NCBI GenBank assembly: GCA_009792885.1
Contig: WMCF01000067.1
Span: 729,300 to 793,299 of the forward strand
Reading direction: 5' to 3'
Source: Eremophila alpestris peregrina
Lineage: Eukaryota > Chordata > Aves > Passeriformes > Alaudidae
DNA: 64,000 nt
Below the pieces are notes generated by a model, which was given only the letters and a program-made list of their open reading frames with translations, was not told where the DNA came from and did not search any database. Below, piece by piece: positions 50,403 to 59,558 of this stretch. A program made the position numbers and the translations under genes. Every line of letters begins with the position of its first letter. The first letter of the stretch is position 1.

Positions 50403-51327
50403 TCAGGAGGAGTTTCCAGTTTTTCCTTTACTTGGGCCCATGAACTCCAGGCCCTCAATGGGTATGTCCTTTTCCTTGATGGCTTTCTGAAAAGAAGAAA
50501 AAGGAAACCAAATAATCAAACTGTACTTCTTTATAGGGCTACATGAAGTCATCTTTGGTACAAAACACAGAACCACAGAATCAGGTTGTAAAACACCTCT
50601 GAGCTCATCGAGTCCAACCTCTGACCCAACAGCACCACCTCAACCAGACCATGGCCACTCCCAGGCTCTCCTTAAAACACTGACTACACCACCTCCGTGG
50701 GCAGCCCAGTCCAACGTCTGACCACCTTTCTGTGAAAAATTCCTCCTAATGTCCAACCTAAACCTCCCCTGGTGCAGCTTAAGTCTATCACCTCTTGTCC
50801 CGTCGCTTGTTGTCGGAACAGAAATTAAAAAAAAAAAAAAAAAAAAAGTGATCTTAAAGGCTGGTTTGAATAAAGCTCCGATGTTAGAGTTGCTGAGGGA
50901 TGTACTGAGAACTCAGTGCCCTACAGTCCAGTTAACATAAACGTGCTGGAGCCTCTCCAGAGCAGCCTTCAGCAGTCAGGTACCAGAAAAAACAGGGGAG
51001 ACGCCCGTAAAATATTCCATGTCATGACCGACAGACAGAGGGCGAGGCGAACCCAGCGCTGCGTGCGGGGTCACTGGTGAGGCCTGGGGCTGCTCCTGGA
51101 GCACCGGGACGGCGGCAGGAAGGCTCAGCGCGGGGAAGGACGCTCGGGGCAGGGAGCTCGGGGCCCGGGGCCGGACGCACCTGCACGCACAGCTGGTAGC
51201 GCTTGAACAGCTGCCCGCAGGGGTCGCCGGCGCTGTCGCCCTTGAGGAACTTCTCGGCGAACCAGCGGTTGAAGCACTGGTCGTACTCGCGCTTCAGCTC
51301 CGTGCACGCCTCGCCCACGCTGTTCAT
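50403..51327 (-). CDS. TRIAP1: TP53-regulated inhibitor of apoptosis 1 (p53CSV, yeast Mdm35 homologue)
   Basis: TRIAP1 works in the mitochondrial intermembrane space with PRELI-type proteins, moving phosphatidic acid to the inner membrane for cardiolipin synthesis; in mammals it is induced by p53 and counters apoptosis. Two exons (51181-51327 and 50403-50486) join in phase 0 into 76 residues, the same length as human. The twin CX9C motifs that form the disulphide-linked helical hairpin are intact: Cys8/Cys18 and Cys37/Cys47. The first half (MNSVGEACTELKREYDQCFN) is almost unchanged from mammals, and the C-terminus after EGLEFMG is variable, as expected. The start chosen is the ATG at 51327; an in-frame upstream extension is GC-rich and not conserved. 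It is divergent from GATC (start codons 114 bp apart). The intron contains a CR1 fragment. Confidence 0.97.
50567..50822 (-). mobile_element. CR1 LINE 3' fragment, antisense, in TRIAP1 intron
   Basis: It begins with CACAGAACCACAGAATCAGG and runs through GAGTCCAACCTCTGACCCAA, CTTTCTGTGAAAAATTCCTC and CTAATGTCCAACCTAAACCT to CACCTCTTGTCCC, the antisense CR1 3' end. It stops next to an A-rich run (about 50825-50847). It lies in the sense direction relative to TRIAP1. Confidence 0.9.
50826..50847. repeat. Homopolymer A run (about 20 nt)
   Basis: It lies directly after the CR1 fragment in the TRIAP1 intron. Since CR1 lacks poly(A) and the element is in the other direction, it is probably an independent slippage tract. 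Confidence 0.8.
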
Positions 51328-51441
51328 CGCGGCGGCCGCGCCGGGACGGGCCGCGCCGGGCGGGTCGCGCCGCCCAGTGACGCACTTCCGGCGCGCCCGT
51401 GGCGTCACGGCGGGGCTGTGACGTCAGGCGGCGGAGGCGCG
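51328..51441. promoter_or_regulatory. TRIAP1/GATC bidirectional promoter
   Basis: Only 114 bp separate the two start codons, inside a CpG island. Seen directly are ACTTCCGG (51384-51391, ETS/GABPA type), a perfect CRE palindrome TGACGTCA (51419-51426), and CRE half-sites TGACG (51378-51382) and CGTCA (51403-51407). No TATA box is present in either direction. CRE plus ETS sites are a common pattern of divergent housekeeping promoters. The 5' UTRs of both genes must be very short, or overlap here. Confidence 0.85.
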
Positions 51442-53090
51442 ATGCGCGCGCTGGCCCTCGGGCGGTGGCTCCGCGCCGGGAGGGTCCTTCCGGAGAGCCG
51501 GCACCGGGACCGCGAACACCGGCACAGCGGGCACACCGAGCACCGGGACCGCGAACACCGGCACAGCGGGCACACCGGGCACCGATACAGCGAGCACCGG
51601 CACAGCGAGTACCGGCACACCGGGCACACCGAGCACCGGTACAGCGAGCACCGGCACAGCGAGTACCGGCACACCGAGCACCTGCACACCGGGCACCGGC
51701 ACACCGGGCACGGCGAGCACCGGCCGCAGGTACCGCCCCAGGTACCGCCGCTCCGCCCCTCGCCAGGCGCGACAGCGTAAAACACCCGTTAACTTCCCAA
51801 GAAAGTGACAGCAACCAGCGCGTCCCCACCACTGCCTTGGGTTTGATGATCTTAGAGGTCTTTTCCAGCTTTAACAATTTAAGGATTCTTTGTAAACTCC
51901 GGTTTTGACGTGTTACAGGTTTCTATTTAAAAGGAAGTAGCGCTATAAAACTCGTTAATTTTTGACTTTTTTTATCGTGTTGATGCTTTTGTACAGCAGA
52001 AGGTGTCGGTGGAAGTGCTGGACCACTTGGAGCACCTGGCGCTGGTGGATTTCCGGGATTCGGAGGGCGTGGAGCGGCTGCAGAAAGCGATCCAGTTCGC
52101 CGATCAGCTCCATGAAGTAAACACCGATGGCGTGGAACCGATGGATTCAGTGCTGGAGGACAGGTGGTGAATCACAGCAGCCTCCTTTTATCTGTTAGTG
52201 CATCAAACCGTTTGCTTCTGTGACCTTTTTTCACTGGTAATCACGATGCATGTGGCTGGCCCCTTTGCTCAAAATATCTTCCTGAGGTTTTTGTGTGGTA
52301 GAAGGTTGTCACTGGCAGATGTAATTTTTATGTGTGAGCAAAGCACTGGTGAACTTCTGTTCTTTAATCTGTCTTAATTGTCACACTGCTCCCCCAGTGC
52401 CTGCCAGTGGCATTCTTGGGTGCTTCAGAACATTCCAGTACTTGTCTCAGTGTTTATTTAAGAGACCAAAACCAGATTTAGAGATAAGCCACCCTTCCTA
52501 CTTCATATTCACACAATAGCTTAAAGGTAACCAGTAACCTTTGTGCTTCAGGTGTCTGTATCTCAGAGAAGATGATGTGACAGAAGGGAACTGCACCAAA
52601 GAACTGCTGGAAAATGCCAGAGAGAAAGTAGAGGAGTATTTTGTAGCTCCACCAGGTATTTACTTGCTTACAAAAATATCTTAATCTCTTCTTAATTAAC
52701 CTGAAGAAAATAACCTGCCATAGCTGCATTTACTTTCAGGAATACTAGTCAATAATAGGAAATACTAAAAGAAATTACTGTAGCCATCTGTGTGAAACAG
52801 TGTGCAATGTATTAGTCCAGAAGCACTAGAGGCTGAGCTGACTCTGAAGTTACTGCACATGTTGAGAAATTCCTTACAGGAAGTCAGACAGCACTTATTT
52901 CCTGACTTTCTCAGGATATTCAGGCAGCTTGTACATGGAGTAAACTGGAGAAACACCTCCATGCCAGGGTGTCCTGCCCACAAGGTAACTTACAGCTGGT
53001 CTCACATAACTTGTTTCTTGTTTTCTCTCAGGTAACATCCCCTTACCAAAGCTGGAAGAACGAGACACTTTTCTGCAGGGCTCTGAGTGA
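51442..53090 (+). CDS. GATC: Glutamyl-tRNA(Gln) amidotransferase subunit C, mitochondrial
   Basis: GatC is the small bridging subunit of mitochondrial GatCAB, which converts misacylated Glu-tRNA(Gln) to Gln-tRNA(Gln). Exons 2-4 are firm: 51997-52163, 52552-52655 and 53032-53090. They encode the GatC core with HLEHLALVDF, NTDGVEPMDSVLEDR, EGNCTKELLENA, EEYFVAPPG and a C-terminus NIPLPKLEERDTF, matching human GATC throughout. Exon 1 starts at ATG 51442 (MRALALGRWLRAGRVLPESR, a plausible mitochondrial presequence). It then runs without a stop through a minisatellite to a phase-0 donor CAG|GTACCG after 51729, or the duplicated donor after 51741. The 205-residue product is much longer than the 136 of human. 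A weak phase-0 donor after 51483 would skip the repeat and give 123 residues. I favour the long exon: without the repeat, its unique part is close to the human N-terminus in length. Exon 2 has a tandem CAGCAG acceptor. Confidence 0.93.
51498..51724. repeat. GC-rich minisatellite within GATC exon 1, coding frame preserved
   Basis: The basic unit is 15 bp, close to CGGCACACCGGGCAC, arranged in higher-order units. Two 39-bp copies (51503-51541 and 51542-51580) differ at one base, followed by 54-bp and 15-bp repeats. All unit lengths are multiples of three, so the GATC frame stays open and encodes His/Arg-rich repeats of the HRHSE, YRHTG and HRYSE type (about residues 21-92). The opposite strand also stays open. 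Confidence 0.92.
51832..51893 (+). mobile_element. CR1 LINE 3' tail fragment, sense, in GATC intron 1
   Basis: TTGATGATCTTAGAGGTCTT, then TTCCAGCTTTAACAATTTAA and GGATTC match the very 3' end of avian CR1, including the degenerate terminal ATTCT-type repeat. Only about 60 bp is recognisable. Confidence 0.8.
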
Positions 53091-53466
53091 CAGCCCAGAG
53101 CCCAAATGCCCTTTCAGTATTTTATCTGGGGAAGACAAAGTTTTGTGCAGTCACAGCTGAAACACCCTGGTGTGTATTTTGGTCAAAAGCAGTCAAGAGC
53201 ACTTGGAAGACAGAAGAAAGAAGGTGTAAAATTTCAGTAGTGCTGCTAAAATATTCAGTGTCTCTGAAGATGGATGGCAGCATGGCAGAGGACCTTGCTG
53301 CTTTTACTTGGCAAAGTGAATTTGCTGTCTGGAGGTGAGAGCAAACCCTTGTTCCCTTCTTAATTGTGCAATGACTTCATCATTTGTTTAAGCATCCATA
53401 ATATACTCACATAGATGCACAAAACATGTAATTACTATGATACTTGAATTCTTTCAAGGGTATTGA

Positions 53467-53472
53467 AATAAA
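53467..53472 (+). terminator. GATC: GATC poly(A) signal AATAAA
   Basis: This is a canonical AATAAA (in GAAATAAAGTCTG), 376 nt after the GATC stop codon, and the first one downstream. Confidence 0.75.
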
Positions 53473-54190
53473 GTCTGTATTTAACACCACTAATCCAATC
53501 CTCTGCAAAGCTGGAGCACTGTGTTATTGCTTTAGTCTCAGACTTATCAAGATTCAGACCCTGCAAATGCTGAAGTTTTACAAATACACAAGCTCAGCCT
53601 ATAAGTAATTTATGATGTGTATATAAATCATAGCAAGGAAAGACTTCAAAGTATCAATCAATCAATATGATTAATACCACAATCATATCAGGTAATTCCC
53701 ACTTTGAGAAGTCCCCCCTTGATCAATCCATTTTGGCCTCCTCCTTTGACCATCAGAGAGAATGGGGACAATATTATTTACACAGGAGAAAGAAGAGAAA
53801 TTTGAGAGGGAACTGCATAGCTGTAGGAGCTTTTAACCCAAAATAGCATCAACTATTTAAAGGCAACAACTAAACCAACAATTTGGACAAGATGACCCCA
53901 CATTCCCAATGCAGCACAGGCTAAACTTAAAACTGCCAGTTCAGTGCTGCTCCCACACACTCCAGTGAGAGAACAGACTGCCTGATGCTTGTTCCCTGCA
54001 GCCCAAACTGCATTTAAAGTGGAAAACACACATATCCCTAATGAAGGGGTTTGATGCAACTTCACCACAAATAAGGGAATTACAACCTTGGCTCAGACAC
54101 CTGCAAGCACCAAAAAGAAAATCACACAGAGGGCAGATGAGCTGCCTGTGGGGCAGGTGTCAGTGCCTCAGTGGGTAGAACACTTGGGGT

Positions 54191-54240
54191 GCTGAGCCCC
54201 AAGGGATGGTGCTGAGCCCCAAGGGATGGTGCTGAGCCCC
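54191..54240. repeat. 20-bp tandem repeat, 2.5 copies
   Basis: The unit GCTGAGCCCCAAGGGATGGT is present twice perfectly (54191-54210, 54211-54230) and then as a half copy. Perfect identity suggests a recent duplication. Confidence 0.95.
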
Positions 54241-55664
54241 ACTGAGCCCTGGCTGCACTTTGACAGACACCCCTTGTGTGCTGCTTCCCCTGCATTCACT
54301 GCAGGACTCAGCAAATGGAGCCAGTTTCTCTGGAGACCATGGAGATAACCTCACTTAGACCTACTGATGTTTTTCTACCACCACAAACCTGTAGATATAA
54401 AATTGGATTAGAATTGCATATAAATCCCAGGTTTGCAGAGAAAATTTCAGTGTGGAGATTTCTTCACTTTTGTGGAAAGAAAAAGAAAATGGAAGTTGTT
54501 TTATTGCTAATAATGATTATTGTATATTTTGGTATTAACTAGGAGCCCCAGGAAAAATCTCTGTTAATACAGTGATATGTTGTGCAACACAGAGTAAAAA
54601 ACCACCTCACAAAAAGTGCTTACAGCCTCACCTCCATCTGGGAGAGGAGATCATGAGATGCCTCATCCATTACCCAGTTTTCTTCAGCACCTCCTCTACC
54701 CCAGCTATTATCTCCTGTGTTTATTTGTTCTGCCTTTCCCTGCAGCTCTGTCTTGAGGGAAAGTGTACTTTTATATTCTTGATTAACAAGCAGGACTCTG
54801 ATGTATCTGAGGCTTTAATGTTTCTCATTAACATGTATCTCACCCACACTCACATTTCCTGCAGTCGTCATCACAATTGCTCCTTCAGCAAACCATTTCT
54901 TAATAAATGAAGAGAAATTTGCCTGCAGCTACCAAACACAATCACCTCCTCAGAGATTCAGGGGTGTTTCTGAAGCTCAGTGGGAGCACTTGGAAGATTG
55001 TTAAATGGTTCAGTTTTTCAGCACAAAACAGTCCAGTACTCAAAGAACTACTGCAAGTGCTGCAGATACTGAACACAGTTCTGCAAATTAATTACTTACT
55101 GTGGCCCCAAGACCACTCAAAACTTCCTGTTTCTAGCACACAAGCAAAGATGTAAACTGTATCTTTAATTGGAATGCTAAAACCTGGGAGTCAGGAGTTA
55201 CTCCTGAGGTATTCTAGAGTGACAGAAGTATTACATTATGCAGTTTCAGTTTTTCTGGGGGCAGTACATTCTTCTGAGGTTGCCTTAGAGTTTGTAAAAG
55301 CAAAGGGTTGCTTGCAGTAATGCTGCTTTTGCTCTGAATGACACTGAGCAGGTAACTCCACTGTATGAATAAACAAAATATTTACATTTCAGGTGAGGTG
55401 AATGACTGCTTTTGAGGTGGGTTTTTTTTAATTTCTACAAGGAAATGGGAGTCCTACCAACCAGTATTTAAAAACCTCTTTTAAGTAATCCTGTGCTGTT
55501 TGCTGTAGACATGGTTCAGAGTCCTGTTATTAACAGATCACCAGCTGTGGAGACTCAACAGCAATGTTCTATCTGCTGACAAAAGTGTAAGCAGAAAGTG
55601 CCCCAGGGAGAGTGAAACTAAGGAAACAGAGCACTGAGGATCTACCAAAACATCTTGCTTAATT

Positions 55665-55746
55665 CAAACAAAAAAACCACCCAAATCAAAACCAACCCAA
55701 CTTAACCAACCAAAATAACCCCCAAACCAACACAAACAAAAAAGGG
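55665..55746. repeat. A/C-rich degenerate simple-sequence tract
   Basis: About 80 bp consists almost entirely of A and C with AACC, CAAAC and ACCC words, similar to the tracts at 31322 and 33980. Confidence 0.8.
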
Positions 55747-56288
55747 CAAGAGTTGCAGAAATGAGGTCTGCAGAAGATGGCATTGAAGTCTGATAGATTT
55801 GCTTCACTTAAAGGAACAAAGTTTGCAGCTGACTTGATCATAACCAGCAAACATGGGTTAGAGATTTCTATCAGAGGTCATTTAATGTGACTTGAAAAGA
55901 CACAACTGAAAACAGACAAGTGACCAGGACAAGTGATCAAGTGCCACTCACAAGCTGTGGAACTCCTTCCTTTGGCATGGGTGGGCTTCACTCTCAGTAA
56001 ATATTACTGAAACAGCTGCCCCAGGTAATATCCCAGATTTCTTTCAGTAATTTCAAACACTATTGAAAGGGCTGTTCCCAACAAGAGCTTGCTCCAAAGA
56101 GAAACAAAGTCTGTTGCAGTTTAACCAGTTGGTTAAACTCAGCTGGGGCAAGTAATAAAATGGCTTTTGGGGCCCACATATCAACTACGAACAGGTGTTT
56201 TACAGAAGCTGGTGGACATTACAATGCCCTGGAGACTGAGCATACTTTAAGGAACAAATTTTTTGCCCAGGATCGCCTGATCATGCCA

Positions 56289-56513
56289 CATAGAATCACA
56301 GAGTTAGATTGGAAAAAACCTCTGAGATCATGGAGTCCAATCGGTGGCAGAACACCACCGTGTCAACCAGACCACGGCACTCGGTGCCATGCCCAGTCTT
56401 TCCTTAAACACCTCCAGGGACAGTGACACCAGCACCCTTCCAACATCTAATCACCCTTTCTCGTGAAGAAATTCCTCCTAATGTCCAACTTAAACACTTA
56501 AACCTCCCGTGCA
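56289..56513 (-). mobile_element. CR1 LINE 3' fragment, antisense, upstream of DYNLL1
   Basis: It begins CATAGAATCACAGAGTTAGA and continues with TGGAGTCCAATCGGTGGCAG, AACACCTCCAGGGACAGTGA and GAAATTCCTCCTAATGTCCA, the antisense CR1 3' end. It ends about 120 bp before the DYNLL1 CpG island. Confidence 0.9.
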
Positions 56514-56629
56514 GAGGAGCAGCAGACCAGTAACACGGGAGTCAGGGCTGGAAGCTTTCCATCCACAGCCCAAATCTGCGTGATCATCCCAAAACATGGG
56601 CCCTGCCTCCCGCTGCCTCCCGCACCCCG

Positions 56630-56885
56630 CCGGTCGCCATGGCAACGGACGCGGCGCGGGGCATCCCGGGCCGCAAGACAACGCTGCAGTAAAACCCTGC
56701 CGGGCCCCAGCCAATGGGCGTTCGGGGGCCGGCAGCGCTGCCCAATGGGCGCCCGGGAGGCGGAGCCGCCGGCCAATGGGGGCGGCCGGCGCTCGGGGGG
56801 CGGGGCGGAGGCGCTGCGAGGCGCGCAGGGATCAGAGCGCAGCGCTGTCCGCTCTGCACCGCGCCGCTCCCGCAGCGCCCCGACG
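56630..56885 (+). promoter_or_regulatory. DYNLL1: DYNLL1 promoter and noncoding exon 1
   Basis: This is a CpG island with three CCAAT boxes in the same direction at 56711, 56742 and 56773, exactly 31 bp apart, each continuing as CCAATGGG. CCAAT pairs about three helical turns apart are typical of NF-Y-driven promoters. GC boxes follow at about 56795-56810. A consensus donor (CGACG|GTGAGA) after 56885 marks the likely end of a noncoding first exon beginning near 56820-56840, spliced to 57355. The island continues to about 57300 within the 5' intron. Confidence 0.75.
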
Positions 56886-57360
56886 GTGAGAGGCGGCTCC
56901 GGAGAGACCCGGCCAGCCCGGTACCCGGGGACCCTGCATGTCCCGCCGGCTCCCCCGTGCCTGGGCTCTTCCCCGGCCGCCGCCTGTTGCTTTCCCGCAT
57001 CCCCGGCAGCTGCCGGCGGCTCCCTGGAGCCAGGCGGGGTTCCCAGCCCTTGGCCAAGCGTTCCGGGCTTTCCTCGCCTCCCTCGGGGGAGGGAAGGGCC
57101 GCCGGGCCGGGCCATGGAGCGGCCGGGCTGCAGCGGGGCTGGGGAGGGCCGGCAGGGCGGCGGTGCCTGTGCGGCTCCCGGCACGGCGGAGAGCGGCGGC
57201 TGGACGGGAACCGGCGATGGAGCCGCCGCCGCTCGGGCTGTGCCGGCCAGGGCTGCCCGGCCACGGCGGAGGCACCGAGACCTGCTCGGCAGCAGGTGGT
57301 TCCGGCAGTAGCTCCTGCAACTCTGAGTTTCCTTCTTTTTTTTTCTCCAAGCAGGCAATC

Positions 57361-58690
<1,330 letters not shown>

Positions 58691-58910
58691 AACAGTGGAC
58701 TGTTACTGAAACTTGCACCTGGGTACAGGACTGCACACTGATTCCCACCTTCAGCCTTCCTGGGGAAACACATCTTGATCTTCAGGTCTTTTGTTGTATT
58801 GTTAATGGTCAGGGATTTTGCTGTAGAGGCTGGTATTATCATTGTGGCTATATAGAAAAGCAAAATGTCTTCCTTGTATTTATTTTCTTTCAAAAGATGG
58901 CTTCTTTGCT

Positions 58911-58916
58911 AATAAA
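58911..58916 (+). terminator. DYNLL1: DYNLL1 poly(A) signal AATAAA
   Basis: This is a canonical hexamer, 221 nt after the stop codon. It lies only 45 bp from a possible COQ5 signal on the other strand. Confidence 0.8.
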
Positions 58917-58960
58917 GCCGTTGGAACAAGTTTACCCCTTTACCCTTTTGCATTACCCTC

Positions 58961-58966
58961 TTTATT
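58961..58966 (-). terminator. COQ5: COQ5 candidate distal poly(A) signal
   Basis: TTTATT on the plus strand is AATAAA for COQ5, 593 nt after its stop. If used, the two converging transcripts would end within the same few dozen bases or overlap. A nearer AATAAA on the same strand is at 59084-59089. Confidence 0.4.
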
Positions 58967-59083
58967 GCCATGTGAATGAAGGATGAACATCCCCACCTCT
59001 ATTCCCACACCCCAAATCCATCCCTTCTTAGGAAACCTTCTTACAAGACTGATTTAAATGGAAAAAAGTTGATGCAGAGCCCT

Positions 59084-59089
59084 TTTATT
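59084..59089 (-). terminator. COQ5: COQ5 candidate proximal poly(A) signal
   Basis: TTTATT on the plus strand is AATAAA for COQ5, about 470 nt after the stop codon. It competes with the distal signal at 58961, and the sequence does not decide between them. Confidence 0.45.
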
Positions 59090-59558
59090 TCATAAGCCTT
59101 CCATTTGCCTTTGAAGGAATTAAAGGAGCCATGGGAAAAAAATCCTTAAACTCCACATGACAAAGATAATAACAGCTTCATAAAAGTCCACAGTTACTTC
59201 ATAAATCCAAGTTACTTCTCTCAAGTGTAGTATCCTCCTTAAGGCTTAGTAAAAAGAAAGGCATCTTATTTGGAGACTAATCAGTCTGTGTATCCACACC
59301 CACTGCCAACTTGCTCCACTTGTTAGCACTGGCCATATCCTTTACATTGCACTTGAAGGGAAATGCAAGTGTAAGAAACACCACTGGAGTCACTCCTCAG
59401 GCTTCTTGGTGGGGAGAGGTAACTTGTGTTCTTCAGAGTCCAGCTGCTGAACAAGTATCCTCTGCACAAGTTCCCAGAACTCCTCTTGATACCGTTAAAA
59501 TTCCACAGCTTTCACATCCCTCATGAAAATCATCCTTTTGGTGTTTTGCTACACAGAC

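Larger units (their letters stand above)
53480..56288. other. Intergenic GATC-DYNLL1: no gene seen (SRSF9 not found here)
   Basis: In human this interval holds SRSF9 on the opposite strand. I searched both strands for its RRM motifs (RIYVGNLP, FAFVRFED), the SWQDLKDH signature of its second RRM, and an Arg/Ser-rich tail, and saw none; no CpG island is present between the two genes until 56600. The sequence is AT-rich with a 20-bp tandem repeat at 54191 and an A/C-rich tract at 55665. Confidence 0.6.

Noticed and set aside
51498..51724. Possible CRISPR-like repeat array
   Set aside because: The units are contiguous with no unique spacers, and the sequence is vertebrate. It is a minisatellite.
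51125..51877. 250-codon minus-strand frame across the GATC minisatellite and the TRIAP1 5' end
   Set aside because: Repeat units that are multiples of three keep every stop-free frame open. The frame is out of phase with TRIAP1 and has no homology.
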